Origin: Oreocharis arfaki
Lineage: Eukaryota; Chordata; Aves; Passeriformes; Paramythiidae
Assembly: GCA_013398015.1 (NCBI GenBank)
Contig: VZRR01003435.1
Location: forward strand, 124,001-188,000
DNA length: 64,000 nucleotides
Reading direction: 5' to 3'
The notes beneath the pieces were generated by a model. The model ran no database searches and was not told the origin of the DNA. It worked only from the letters and a program-made list of their open reading frames with translations. Shown here piece after piece: positions 35,201 to 49,200 of this stretch (within the stretch, counting starts at the first letter, position 1; each line of letters begins with the position of its first letter). A program made the position numbers and the translations under genes.

Positions 35201-37483
35201 CAAATCCTACCCCACTCCCTCTTTATCATGCTGATAGGAAAGAACTTGTCACCTGGAAGCAAGAGAGGGAATTTCATTTTGATTACAGCCCAACTACTTC
35301 AGGCAAGTCTTTTTATTATAGTAAATCAAGGGTTTCGGCACTTGGGTGTTACAGTGCTGTGGGCATGGGGACGGTGGTGGTAGGGTTGTGGTTTTTTGGT
35401 TTTGTTTTGGAGAAATACAGGAAGTCTTTAAATCCCGTATTGGATTATTCCCAGGGTTTTTGACAGAAAAAAACAACAATGGTGAACACACATCTATCTT
35501 TAAAAATTACTGTTTTTAAAATGCATTCTCCTCAAATTAAAATGCCTCCTAACTAGGCAATTTAAAAATCAAACCTCTTTAACTCACAATATTTGTATTA
35601 AACTTCAAAGCAGTGGAGAGATTAAGCCATCTCCTTTCTCCCCAGGAAAGACGACTGAACTAGAAGGACAGGGCAGACTAGCTTCAAGGGCTGTGCTCAA
35701 GGAGGACAGCTGTAGGTAATCCATGAACCCTGAGACCTAATGATGAAGGAGCAGTCGCAGTGTCACTGCATGAACCCTTCAGACACCACCACTAATTACC
35801 AAAAAGATAGGGTGTGAGGGCCCTGCAGGTGTGCTGCATCAGCACTGACAGCCCGCTCCACTTTGCAACCTGCCTCTGTCCTCATCAGCACTGTCAGAAT
35901 CTGAGCACCTCATTAACACCTGTGAATTAATTTATTGTCTGAGCTAAAAAAAAAATCTTCCCCACTGTGCAGACAAGACTGCTGCTACTGAGGGCATAAG
36001 TAACGATCAATTTCATACACACAACTAGTGTTTTAGTCAAAGCAGACTCAAAATTTCAGAAGAAAAATATGTCTACAAAACAAGTTGAGTACTTGCTGGA
36101 ACCTGACTGACCTCCCCTGGGGCACATCTCTTTGCATGCTTGTAAGGCTAGAAAGAAGCCTCAGGAATTGTCTATGTGCTACAGTTTGGCTGTACACTTT
36201 GGTCCTGTCCTGATTAAAATTGTAATGTTCATTACTTCTTAGAGAGTATGTAAGTTGACACCTAATATCCACAGAAGCATGTAAGATCCTCAGAAGGATG
36301 TGGGGAGCAGTATCTTGACAGTAGATCAAATTTTGTAGTTTTGTCCTTCTGAGGGTCCATCATTAGATGAACATATGCATGTAGTTGTTTGGCAAGCATC
36401 TGAACACGTACTGATGATCCAATGCTTCTCCTAGGCAAGTTTCTTGTGTACTGATACAGGACAGGTTAATTCATCTATGACCTGTGTTACTGGTATTTTA
36501 TCTGAGGAAACCTGTGGCAGTTCACGTGCGCATAAATGTTAGAAAAAAGGATTAAAGGGTAGACAGCTATGACAGAAGAAATATTTACAAATTGCATTTT
36601 TATTACTATTTACAAATATGTGATACTTACTTGCATTTTCCTTTTACAGTGAGAAAGGCTTATTTCATCTGTCTGGGATACCCACCAGCCCATTTAATAA
36701 ACTTTTAATTACTTCATGCTTCATCCTCACAGCTCCACCTCTTCCCTGAATGTACCACATTGTACTTTATTGCCACATCTGAAACATAGATGGAAAGTAA
36801 AATTTCTAAGAACCTAAATGACACAGAAATCCCAGCTTTTAGCTCCTAAGTGCTTCTAAAAATTGTATTGAAGGTCTGTGACACAAATATAAATCTTACT
36901 ACATCTTATATATTTTTGATGTAATTGCAAATTTTAACAATTTTTGAAAATGCAATTATTGCAGACATATTCAAAATACTGTCTCCTTAGCAGTCTACAG
37001 CTGTTCAGCACCAACCAGGATTTTGTCCATTGAGGAAAAAAAAAAATCACATTATCACATTTTTACAGTGATAAGAATGTCCTCACTGATCATGAGCCTC
37101 AACTTTCAAAGCTGACCTTTTATTTTTTGAGAAGAAACAACGAAAACTGTTTGCTACTGCCCAGTTACTTCTATTACGCATTTGTATCAGTCAACCAAAT
37201 ACCAAATGCCACCTAGGAGTGTTATTGCCAGTGGTAAATTCAGGGGCTTCTGACAGGCAGAAATTGACAAAAGTATTTGCAGAAGATGGGGGCAAATGAC
37301 AGAGGAGATGCTGAACATTGGGGGTTTTTTTTTAATTCTGGGTAAGGTACATCTTGTTGCAGACTTTATGTGGGGCTGGGCCATAGCATAGAAAATTATC
37401 AAAGAGCCTGCAAGCATATAAAATGAGCCTAGAGGTGGTTAAAATTGAGAAAACTTGCTGTTCTTTAAAGGTGTGAAGCATAT
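32234..37483. other. Noncoding stretch, no gene seen
   Basis: About 5 kb of unique AT-rich sequence. A slightly GC-richer, repeat-free segment lies at about 35630-35950 and ends in CACCTCATTAACACCTGTGA. Open frames such as 36048-36329 (minus) have no recognisable domain. No transposon tails were seen. Confidence 0.5.
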
Positions 37484-37881
37484 TAGATCAGAGGGATGGA
37501 ACAGAGAAGGCATGAAAAGAGCTGAAAGCATTGGTGTTGTTCAGCCTGGAGAAGAGAAGGCTCTGGGAAGACCTCTCTGAGTCCTTGCAGTACTGAATTA
37601 GGGCCTATAAACATTTCAGCATGGTCTGTTGCAATAGGATAAGGGGTGATGACTTTAAACAGAAAGAAGGTAGATTCAGGTATAAGGAAGAAATTTTTAT
37701 GAAGAGGGTGGTGGAACACTGACACAGGTTTCCCAGAGAAGTAGTAGATATCCCATCACTGGGAACCTTCAGAGTTCTGAGCAAACCCTTCTAGCTGAAG
37801 GAGTCCCTTCCTATGTCAGAGGGATCGGACTAGATGACCTCAAAATGTCACTTCCAACCCAAAATATTCTATAATCTATGA
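37484..37881 (+). mobile_element. CR1 LINE 3' fragment, plus strand
   Basis: The element starts within GATCAGAGGGATGGAACAG and continues with TTGTTCAGCCTGGAGAAG, AGAAGGCTCTGGGAAGACC and AATTAGGGCCTATAAACA, all matching the 3' region of chicken-type CR1. It then runs through GGACTAGATGACCTCAAAATG to the tail ATATTCTATAATCTATGA at about 37864-37881. It is 5' truncated, noncoding and moderately diverged. It is a different CR1 subfamily from the copies at 15.6 and 20 kb. Confidence 0.94.
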
Positions 37882-40800
37882 AACTTTCCCCTGGATAACA
37901 CTGGAAGTGACTCTTCCTCTATAATGTCTTACCTCTGCAGAGGTATTCCTGGACTGTGCTTCACTACTTAATTATGCTTCAGTTTCTTCTTGGTGGTCAG
38001 ACAGAAGGAAGAGGCTTTTCATGCCTTTTCCAAAACATGCAAAAAGCTAGAGAAAACGCAGTTTGCAGATTGTCAAACCTGAAAAACGCTGCTCATTTTG
38101 AAACCATTACCAAGAATACATTTCCCAAAGATGAGATCTGTTTCATACAGAGTGCTACAGTACTAAGGGTGCTACTGGTGGAGGAGCAGTTTATAGCAGA
38201 AAAATTATAAGAAGAATCAAGAAAAAATGAGGCACAGAAATAATGTAGAAGAGTGAATAATTGTTCTCTGCCAGTAGGGAGGACTCCAAAATATGAAACA
38301 CACTGGCTAGTTAAATCCTTTCATCTTAACTCATATTTTGCTCAGACACAAAAGCTTCTGCTTCAGTCTAAAGCTGACAATTTCTAGAAAGGCAAAACCA
38401 CAGACCTCTACAGGACCAGGAAAAGGGATGTGGTCAGTATTCTACTAACAGTAATCTAAGCCTTATGGGAAACTGCACCTTTCCACTTTACCGTCCACTT
38501 CTCCAAAACTCTTGTGCCAGCCTTTAGAGGTTACTAAACATCAATTTACTTAGATCAATGACTTCAGCAAGAGTCAATAAGAATAATGGTAATAACATCA
38601 ATGTAAATGTACACTGATTTACTCAAGCTGAGAATACAGCATGTAAAAAATAATCAGCATGGTACAGGGCCAGGTGTAAGGCTGATACTTGATTTGAGAA
38701 CGGGAAAAAATCAGTTCCATAAAGTAGCAGAAAAATGGAAGTGGAGTGTGGTAAACTGCTATAGTTTTCACCAGGAAAACTCTCATGTCAATCTTACATT
38801 CATTTCTGATCAAATATTTTCAGGCAAGACAAGATCTTTCAGAAAAGATCTTACTGAAGTTATACATGAAACATCCTCTTGATTAGAACGGTTTTCTTCT
38901 ATGACTAGCCCTGAGACTACTTTTGAGAGTAGTCCCTTTGTGACACATCTCCATCTTTCTACAACACAGTACTTATATATTAGAAAAATGTGTTTTCATT
39001 TTCTTCTAGCTATACTTACAGTTCTATTTAAAAATTCAAATTATATATATTTACATTTCATATTTTATATGTAGTTAGATGTGCTGAATCTGTTTATCTC
39101 TATCTTCTGCCTATGGACCACTCCATAATATAAAAATATTTATTCTGTACTCTGAAGGCTGAAACAACATTACTGCCTGGAAACTGGTAAGTTGACTTCG
39201 GTTGACTAAAAAGTCACTAAATAGCTAATATTTTAATCTTGATTCATTTCCAAAACATCTTGTGCCCAGAGTAAGGAATTATACAGATTCTGAGCACCAA
39301 AGGTTGTATGCTGTCACAAAAGTGAAATTTTGTGCTAAAAAATTATTAAGCAGACTAAAAAAATCTTTTTAAGATAATGACAACTATATCATGGCCCTCT
39401 GTGAAACTGTGTATGTACATAAAATAACTTAGGTAAAAAAAATATATGCAGGTGAATACTGTTTTTCTACAATACAGCTTCATGTTGTGTTCTTAAGCAA
39501 TTGAGGGTATGATCAGGCCTTCAGCAGGGACTTGAGGTTGACGTGTAGCTCCAAGGCTTTGAATGCAAGGTCAGCTTTTCCTCAACAGTTCTTCTCCCTC
39601 CTCTTCTTAGAACTATGGGACATTTTATTTGTAGGCCAAACCCACATTCCCATTCTCTACTATTCCATAGGAAATACCTAACATGACACAATATTTTCAC
39701 ACACTGCTCCTTCTTCTGGTTTCTGAATAAATCAGTACATTTAAAATCTATAATAAAACTACATTCACATGTCCCATAACAGAATCATTGTAGATTAAAA
39801 CTGTACAGACGATTAACACATTTTTTGCAAGGCTTAAACATAAACACAGGCTTGCATTTAAATTTTTAAAAATTGTATTGTCTTATCAGTTTCCATATTA
39901 ACTCAGGAGTAATGATGTGTTTGGCAATAATGTAAAGAACAAGAACATCGCATTTTTTCAGAAAAGCCAGGGAGAAGATTTCTGAAACATGATACGATAA
40001 AATTAAAGAATCAGTAGTTAAGAATCAGCAGGGTTGTCCATTTCAAGTTCTCTGCTCTGAAGCAGTCTGCTGACTTGAGGCAGAAAGGCTGTTTCAACTT
40101 GTTTTGAGCGCTTGTACAATGATAAAAGTTATAAATGTATTTGCAGCTATAGATTACAGAAAAAATTAGGTTCTGTTCTTACAGGATCCAGAGATGTTTG
40201 GTATTACTTATGGACCACTAACATGTATCTTAATCATAAAGAAAGAGGGAATGATATACTGCTTTTACAACATAATCCTTAATAAGAATCTCATGGTGCT
40301 TTACAAATCTTACATAATTAATCCTCCCCACTGTTCAGAAACAAGTTACTTTTAATGTATTCACAAGCAAACTGAGAGCAAACTGCAAGACGGAGGCAAA
40401 AATTTTGTGATGAGCTAAGAAAAATGAGGGAAATTTCCTTTGGTCTTTTTAAAAGATGTGTCAAAGATCTTGCGGGAACTCCTCTAACCATATGACACAG
40501 AACATCCTCATCTTGAAAGAGGCAACGTTGAATGACACATGATCCATGAAGCTAGCCTTCCCTAATGGCAGAAGAAATCTAAAAATTGAAACAAATTATT
40601 TACTACCCTCCCAATTACACAATTTTGTGAGCATTTTGAAAGACTTTCCCAAATAGAGTAATCTCTTGGCAGCATAATAATGTACAAACCAGAATTTTTT
40701 CACTTCTACAACTAAAACATACTTGTTTCCTTGTGGTTTAGTGAAATAGAATACATTCCCCCACAACATAATAAGTTTATTAAGCAAAACATGTATAATT

Positions 40801-42376
40801 TTTTATTGCAATAAGAGGCAGTAGTGTAGAATTGAGCTGTGAAAATTAAAGGATCAAAACATTTTTCAACAGTAAGTGGTTTGTTTTATGCATTTATTAG
40901 TACATTTTTCAGAATTTTAGCCACTTAATGCTTTTATTCTGGCAATTTGCAGTATAAAAATTCATACAGACCATGTTCAGAAATCTTGGAAAATTCACTG
41001 CCATTCCTCTACTCTTCTCCAGAAGAAAATCAAGGCATAATGCTGCTGTGAAATGTACTAGCCTCTGCAGGTCCATCTATCAGCTGCACAGAAACTAACA
41101 TACTAAATCTCTTCATCACCAAAATGCGGTAACACAGCATTTGAAGTGTAATCACTGTGTGAAAATTTCATTCTACATATGATTTCCTTGGTGTGTTCAT
41201 ATGTGACCAGAATGCAGCTATAACAACAGTTCTAATTCAAATTGTTTTCCTATCATTAAAACATTAAAACATATTATACTATTTCTTTCTGCTTTGTACT
41301 ATATGGAAAAAGTAATAAAAAATTAATCTCAAGGTCCAGAATTAAGAAGTAAAAGACAAAATAGCCAAAGAAAATGTTATTAGCATTATATCCCATATCT
41401 CTCTCCGTCAAAACCAAAATTTCACAATAGAACTATAGTTGTGGAATTGGGGGGAAGGTGGATTTAAAAGTTAGATAAGGAAGAAACGAAAGAGCATAGG
41501 TCTTTTGATTTTAACTAAAACTATTTAGAAAGAAGGAAAGCATCAATTTTTATCTTAGTACACATCAGACAGCTTAAAGAAGCACGTCTGTGATCTCACA
41601 TGAAAAACAAATCAACATGTTTAAGCACTTAATTTTTTCATGAACCGGAACTATTTTCCCTCATATCCCAATGGTTATGTCTCTCTCAGCATATGACTGT
41701 TTTTTCTCTCTCTGGAGCATTGCCAGAATTCATCCTTGCATTGATCCTGCTTATGCTGACACTATATTAGTTTCCTTAATGGTTTTAACGATTTATGTCT
41801 TCCTACCAGACATATATTCTCTGAAATCAACCATGAGTAAAAAATTACTTTTTTTTTTTTCCTTTTGGAAAAAGAAAGAAAAATAAAGAAATAAGTAAGG
41901 AGAGTGGGAGGGTGATGGTTGTGTGTTCGCTCAACCACCCCCCAACAGAACTGTGGAGTATCTGTGTAAGCAACAGAGATACCCATAACTTCCCCTTAAT
42001 TCACTCTTCTTGTCTGTTCAATTATCCAACTTAGTCTGCTGCAGAATTACCAACTTTCCAAATCCATTTTTCTACATGAAAACGGAAAATTTTAAGGGTC
42101 TTTTAAATTTCAAGTTAAGGGCAAACATCTACATTGTTCTGCTTTTAATGGTTTCCACGACTGACGATGAACAGATGGCAAGATTTGGTTAAGTCTTAGA
42201 GAACCAGAATGTTGATTAATAATAGAACAAATCTGGCACAGACCTAACATCCAATTTCTCTTCGCTTTTTTACTCAACTGATTTATCTCATTTTAAATCT
42301 ACCTTCTGAATCTCTTTTTAGCTTGTCCCTTTCTGATTCTGAGCAATCAATTCTGTTCTGAACATTTCTGTCTTGC
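37882..42376. other. Noncoding stretch, no gene seen
   Basis: Unique AT-rich DNA. Frames at 37956-38210 and 38607-38882 (plus strand) are unrecognised and not flanked by clear splice sites. No interspersed repeat was recognised. Confidence 0.5.
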
Positions 42377-42392
42377 TTTTTTTTTTTTTTTT
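42377..42392. repeat. Poly(T) run, 16 bases
   Basis: Sixteen T directly upstream of the short CR1 tail at 42400. It is not part of CR1, whose ends lack poly(A), so it is probably independent. Confidence 0.85.
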
Positions 42393-42399
42393 GCCGTAA

Positions 42400-42483
42400 T
42401 GTGTTACAACATTGGGCACCAGGAACTGGATTCGATGATCCTGATGGGTTCCTTCCAACTCAGTATATTCTACCATTCTATGG
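42400..42483 (+). mobile_element. Short CR1 LINE 3' end, plus strand
   Basis: GGGCACCAGGAACTGGATTCGATGATCC, GGGTTCCTTCCAACTCAGTA and the tail TATTCTACCATTCTATGG form the last ~80 bp of a CR1. Only the 3' untranslated end is present, an extreme but common 5' truncation. Confidence 0.85.
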
Positions 42484-43634
42484 TCAATGGGAAGCAAACA
42501 TAAATTAAAAACCAAAAACAAAACCCACAAAAAGCCACAACAAATCAACTGGATAAAACCCCACCAATAAACCTTCTCAGCTGATACATTTCAAAACAAC
42601 ATGTACATGAACACTTACACACTCTTGCAAACATCTCAGAAGGTAGGACTCTGCTGATGTTCCTGTATCATGCACATTACTGACGTTAGCCAACAGATAC
42701 CCAAAATAAACCTGGTCCCATATGTGATCCTTTCAAATGCTGGATATTCGCATTTATTTCCCTATTCAGCTCGATATCCCCCTCCTATCTGATCTTCCTT
42801 TTATGTCGATATTATACAGTTTTGCCTGACACTGAGCCTAAGAATTTATTTTTTTCTAAAAATTAGTTTAAAAATGTTAATTTTAAAGGGCAATGAACAG
42901 GAACAGATTTCAATACTTTGGTTCCTTGTATACCACACATATTTCTGGTCTTTCAAAGACACAGTATACTAACTGTAACTGCTAATTTTTACTGGTTGTG
43001 TTCTTTTTAGAAGCAGAACAGAGTGGGAGGAGGTAGAGGGAAAATTGGAGATGTGCCAACTTCCTTTGAAAACTTTGATGTAAACCAAACACCTAAGAGA
43101 ACTGCACCTATTTAAGTTATGTTTCAGACTTCAGTAGGTCCTGTCCTCCTTCCTTCAACTGTAAAGAATTCCCATAGTTATATAACAAGAAGCATAAAGT
43201 GAATTTATCGATAAATAAATGTTAGAATGGTAAATATTTGAGGGCATTTTTTCTCATATATATTATTAAAATAGAAATATGAATTAATTGCAAAAACATT
43301 TTAATAGTGGATATGTTATATATAGCCAAATATGGCTAAAAATCTGATATCAAATCTGAAGTGTATGCTTCCAGCTGTTTCCCAGTAGTAGTGGTACATT
43401 GGTTACTCAACCATGCAATTAACTGTACAAATCCACATCAAAATGTTTGGAGCCATGAAAAATTACCTCAACATGACTCACAGAAAGTAGAACAAGTATT
43501 GTCTCTCAAAAATTTAGTACAGCTGCCAGAAAATAAGGGAGTAAACTAAGAAAACATTGGAACAAAAGGAATAAAAGGAAAGATGTGGGAAGGAGGAAAG
43601 TATTTAATGTTGTTATTAGTTTTCTTGTTTATTA
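42484..43634. other. Noncoding stretch, no gene seen
   Basis: Unique AT-rich sequence between a CR1 tail and a homopyrimidine tract. The open frame at 43361-43549 is short and unrecognised. Confidence 0.55.
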
Positions 43635-43728
43635 CCTTCTTCTTCTTCTTCCTCTTCCTCTTCTCCTTCTTCTTCTTCTTCCTCTTCTCCTTCTTCTCCT
43701 TCTCCTTCTTCTCCTCCTCCTTCTTTCC
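43635..43728. repeat. Homopyrimidine tract of CTT/CCT units, about 94 bp
   Basis: The plus strand consists only of C and T, in CTT, CCT and CTCCTT-type triplets, from 43635 to 43728. The tract is a decayed trinucleotide microsatellite. Homopurine-homopyrimidine tracts with partial mirror symmetry can form triplex (H-DNA) in supercoiled DNA. On the complementary strand it yields glutamate/lysine-rich frames and on this strand phenylalanine/serine-rich frames, none of them genes. Confidence 0.96.
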
Positions 43729-46130
43729 TACTATCAGTAACCTCCAAAATACTGGTCTTGAAAAAATAGAGGTTTTCAGCATATCTACTATTCAAGAAGG
43801 CACTACATGGTGCTTTCAATTTTCTATCTCTTTGGGAAAAACATGTTTTAAGGAGAGATTATATTTTTAAAAAAATTTTAAAAACCCTAAAATCATGGTC
43901 TCATAACCTCTATTTCCTCTTTATCCAGACTTCACTACTCTCCTGGGTATAAATTACAGAACTAAGCCCATATTTAATGTATTACACATGTTCCAATCTT
44001 TCCAGATTTACATATAAAAGATGTAAAAGGCGGGTATCAAGACATTAAAATCAGAACTATACCAACAACCAACTGAAGTTGGTTTTGTTACTGAATTTGA
44101 TTTGAATTATGATGCCAACACAAAAGTCTAATATATAGACTGGTGCTTCCTGTTATGGAATGAAATTTTTTTCCAGCTGGAATATTTCCAACTTTTATAC
44201 AGTTTTATCCCAACTTTTATTCATATCTAATTCATAACACAGAGTGAATACAAACATAGTTCTAGGAACACCCCAGCTTGGCTTCCTTTCTCCATTTTCT
44301 CCAACTTTTGTCTGTGAAAGATGAAAAGCAATGATGACTCAACCTGAAAGCATTGGCGACATGAAGACATTTTGAAAATTTTTAATATGCTGGGTTGGAT
44401 TACTGGAAAATTGCCTTTGAAAAGGTCTGGATAATTTAAACAAATTTTTACCACCATTTCAACTTCAAAGTAACATCAAGTATTAATCAAGGTATAATCA
44501 AGGTAAGTAATAATCAAGGTATTTCTACCAGAGCATTTGAACAGAGCCCTTAGGTGTCTGTGCATAGGTGTACTCCTCACCATTTGACCAGGAACTTCAC
44601 AGATTAATTTCTTAACTTGGGCGGACTTCCCAGAGACCTTTATGTTCATCTCCACAGACTCCATCTGCGTTTTCCAGTTCTATTTGCCAAACTGAACTTC
44701 TAAAATACTATGAAGAACCCTAAGCATATAGCCTCTTCTCTTTGATGTTGCTTGTATTATTACATCTTTTTCTTCCCTCATAATACAATCACTATCATTA
44801 TATCAAAAGCATAGCTATTACAGACACTGCTTTTACCATATGTAAACTCTATGTCAAGAATTATTTTATATATCATGCCACTATTTCATGCTTGGGTTTC
44901 GGTAAGGGGCTCCAAAGAAAAACAAGCTAGTATGAGCAATATGTATTTATTACAGTGAATTTATCTACCGAGTTATGATCAAATCCCCACTCAATATTTT
45001 TTTTTCTTGCTTTCTCTATTTTCTTATACATACAAACACAATTTGATTTCCCACACCCTAGCATTTTCCTCTTACTTATTAGTTTCTTGTCCTCTGTACA
45101 GAGGGATTGGAATATGACTACCCACAGGTCCATGAAACAGCTGAGTGTTCCTCTTCTCTCATCATCACATCAAAGCTGGTTGAACAAAACGGTGGGACCA
45201 CTACCAAGGATTAATGGCCTGGTAGTAATTTCTCTTTCCTTTGATTTGGGCTCTAAGCAAGAATTTGGTGGTTCTGTAGGCAGCTTGCACCAGTGGAGCT
45301 GTCTGACAGAGACACATAAAAAACCCCAGGGAGTGACTGGAAAACCTAGTAGGCCCCCTAGTATTTACTGTACAATAGTGTTTTTAAAGAGCATTATCAG
45401 GAGATCTCAGGGTAGCTATTTAAGATAAAAATTACTGAAATATGAAGTACAATGTTGATCCACCAGTCAGAAAAACATGTCAAATATTAAACAGAATTAC
45501 AGAGAGGAAGACAGCTGTTTTTTGGGGGGATAGTTTGTTTGTTTCTTTTTTTCTTAATGAAGAAATAATTTCATAACGAGTAGCACAAACAATGGGCTCC
45601 CTTTAAAAATTAAAAGTGTGACGATCTGGTTCTGTCACTGCTTGGTAAAGATACAATTTCAGAATTTCTGTTGCAGAGAACAATCCATGCAATAATCCAA
45701 ACCATTATCATTAATTAAGCTCCAAAAGACAAATTTTAGGAAAACAGCTCTATCAAGCCAAGACTTACAGCTTCTTTTCTATTTTATCCTTGCAATTGCT
45801 CTTTTTTTTTTTCCTTTTTGTCTCTTTAGATGATAACTCTATTTACTGGACAGAATATCATAAATTATTTCAGGTAAACCTAGGATATTTCAATACAAAC
45901 CTAGGATGAATGACGGTTTTTTCTGCTGTGGAAGGCCTTTCACTTCTAGTTAAGCTCCATTTCCTGCTCTTACAGACTATGCCATTATCCATCCTTCCAC
46001 AGGCAAATGCCTCAAAGGTATCCCACAAACAAAAGTGTGCAACTGAATCCATTGCAAATTCTGTCCCACAAGCCGAAAATTACACACATCAAGACGGGGT
46101 TGGAGTTACTCCATTTCCACCCAGGAGATG
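43729..46130. other. Noncoding stretch, no gene seen
   Basis: Unique AT-rich DNA. At 44482-44521 the word TAATCAAGGTA occurs three times at short intervals. The 113-codon frame at 45087-45428 (plus) is unrecognised and has no splice-bounded edges that I can support. Confidence 0.5.
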
Positions 46131-46202
46131 TGCTGGAACACAGGCAGTCAAATAAAATGTAAAGGATGCTGGAACACAGGCAGTAAAATAAAATATAAAG
46201 TA
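46131..46202. repeat. 36-bp tandem duplication, two copies
   Basis: The unit beginning TGCTGGAACACAGGCAGT occupies 46131-46166 and again 46167-46202, with three differences. The second half of each unit is A-rich (AAATAAAATRTAAAG). It is older than the 37-bp duplication at 23.5 kb, judging by its divergence. Confidence 0.95.
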
Positions 46203-49200
46203 TGCAGCATGACTATGGAGTGATTTTCTGGGTTTTTTTTCATAATTGTAGGCCTGTATTTGAATTAAAGGTACAATTAAAGGTAATTTTATTAGAGATG
46301 TGGAAAAACGAATTCTCCCAGCCGTAAGCAATCATTCTCTCCCCTCAAATATACCTAGCTAATAAGATACAATATATTACCATGGAAGTAGAAGAAGTAC
46401 AGCCAGCTCCCTTTCTTCTCTTTCCCAGAACCAGTTGTTCATTAGATTTATGTCCAAAACATGTTTGACTTGATTTTCCATTCAACACCATTTCTAAACA
46501 CGTAGTCTTCAAAAAAAATGAGGAGTTTAATTGCCCTAGATGTTCTTCCCTTGCCAGCCCATATTCAATTCCATCTTTCTAATCTGAGAGTTATAAAAAG
46601 GCATAGAGAAGGCATTATATCTTCTCCTGGAGAGATAAGCTTTGACACAAGGAGTACTGAGAGACTTACCATATCAGTAAGGTTTTCTCAGAACAACTGG
46701 GTGGATAAACCTGCAACGCAATGCTTCTTAGAAAGTGTAAAGATGTTTTCACTCCTCTTCACATTGTCTTAAAAGATCACATATTATTTTAATAGTGCAT
46801 TTTTCATAGTGTGTGAACCACAGAAAAGTAATGTATAATAATTAATTATTGTGTAATATTGTAATTCTTTATAGTGGAGAAAACTCTCTTCCTAATTTTA
46901 GCCATGCTCTACATTATAAACGCTGGGCCATGCTGTTAGCAGAAACTCTTGAAGGGGTTCCAGCACACTTTCCCAGAAATATTTCTGCCAGTCTGAGTAT
47001 CAACCTTGTCACTCTTTGTCATGGCAGAGAATGTACTTTTCCAAGCAGACAGATATTTTGGCCAATGAAAAGCTGTGAATTGAAGGCCTGAGTTTTTATT
47101 TCATCAGTCTATCTGCAGAAGCTTTTTGCAGCCTGATACTGTCAGCTGTGCTAGCCAAGAGTGCTCTCCACACACTCAGGTGGACTGCTGCCAAGCACTC
47201 AAAGACGAAAATAAGGTAGGATTTCTCTTCTATTTTCATGCAGCTCCATGAAATTAGAAACCTTTATCTCAGGGCTCAGGATTGATACAAATCCAGTTGG
47301 ATATATGAAAAAGATGTGGCTTAGCCCAACTGTCCATCCAGCTTTAACAGACAAAGTATTTTAAATTATGATTACTACAATTTTTAAAAAAATATATATC
47401 TAACTTGAAACACTCAAAACAAAGGTAAACATGCAAAAGAACAACATTCTTTTCTGCAGGCATTGACTGTGACAGAGCACTTTTGAGGCTCATCATGCCT
47501 GCAAGGACTGGATATATAGGATTGTCCTATATGTGCCTCCCAGGATTAAACTCTGGAAATGCTTCCATTTTGAATAAAACAGGGTTTATGAGAATCCTTG
47601 GGTGATTCTGCTATTGCTCAAGAGCCAACTCCGCAACAGAACTTTGACACTGCAACAGTGAGCATTACTACCCTGAAATTTTTCCTGTCATCTAACAGAA
47701 TCCTGAATGAAATTTTCAGGCTCCTTCTAAAGGACAGAGAAATTTATTGATATCTACAAACCACAGTCACAACAGCCACTAATCTGGCATGGAGTCACCT
47801 AATCTAACCAGTTCTGTGGCAATGCCAGAGTCTTCAATTTTTACAGGAGAACTAGATACCAACTCCATCAGCTCTTAAATGAAGGGAAGTAGCTGTCTTC
47901 CTTGCCACCCACAGGTGGCGAATTCTCTAATTCCCAGCTCTAGAAAAAAATAAGGTGGAGATGGTAGCAAAGATTCTATGTCCACTAAAGCACTTTACTG
48001 AATAATCAAAAAAACAAAACCCACCTTCAAATACCTCACTTGCTGGTTTCAGGATATGAACCAATAGTGAAGACGTGCCAGATAATATTTTTTATCTTCT
48101 GAATCCTTTGCACAGTAGGACACGCTCCGTAATAATCCCTCAACAAGCAAGCTGTACACAAGAATCCTCTTGAAATGCTGATAAGCACAAAGATCATCAG
48201 AAATTAAACTAAACGAGGTTTTGGATAGTTTTGACAGTTTTCAGATCCTTCAACAGCCAAATATATGAAGATGAGACAGCTGAGTATCTCTGTTCCTCCT
48301 CAATGATGGACTTAATGCTCAGGTTACCCTCCTTCAGTTAAGAGGTGAATTTTACCCTGTATGAAAGACAAAAAGTTATTACACAACTCATAGCTGAGAT
48401 GCATAATAACTATAAAAAGTTATGGTAGACATCAGTCTTTAATGTTTTTAAAACTATTATATTAAGTTAAACTAATATTTTAATAGATTCGATGCCATTT
48501 TTATGTAGGCACGTTAATTTACTTCAACCAAATTCTTGCCGAGACAAAATTACACTGGTGGTTTGAATTTCTCAGTCACACCCTTCAGACTTGTTTTAGA
48601 TGTATAAACACATGTGTATAGAAGCAATATTTTGACAGAGTTGACACAGATGCTTTCCAGTATTGTAGTCTTCCAAGCCATTGGTTATGAAATACATATT
48701 TAGAGAACAGAAAACTTGCGTGAAATGTTCCAGAAAACAACCTTGGCTCCTTTATGCATATATACCTTTCCATTTGGTCATATGATTTTTCTTTAAAATA
48801 TTGCTGATTATTCTCAATTTCTTTTAAAAAAATTAATCTGGTGTTTTATTGCAACAATAACTCCAGTCTGAAGTTAAACAGGGAAACTAGATGAGCTCTG
48901 ATAAAAATAAGATTGAAAACCACTCTCTGCCAGAAAAAAACAGGAAATTCTAGCTTCTTGCATTTCATGAACTTTTTCTCACAGAGCTGCTCTAGGAGAA
49001 TGCCATCCACTTGTAAAATAATCCTTATTCAGGTATCTTAGTCCAGTTAGAGATTGGATGCACCCTATTTTATTTGCTCAACACCAGATATGGAGCAAAT
49101 TTGGTTAATACAGCTTTTCTTCTGAAACTACAGACTTTAAAAAAAAATGATAGCAACAACAGTTCTTGGCCACTTTGGCCCTATCAGCTGTGGAATGTAC

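Noticed and set aside
43546..43870. Glu/Lys-rich and Phe/Ser-rich frames on both strands
   Set aside because: They arise from the homopyrimidine tract and its complement.
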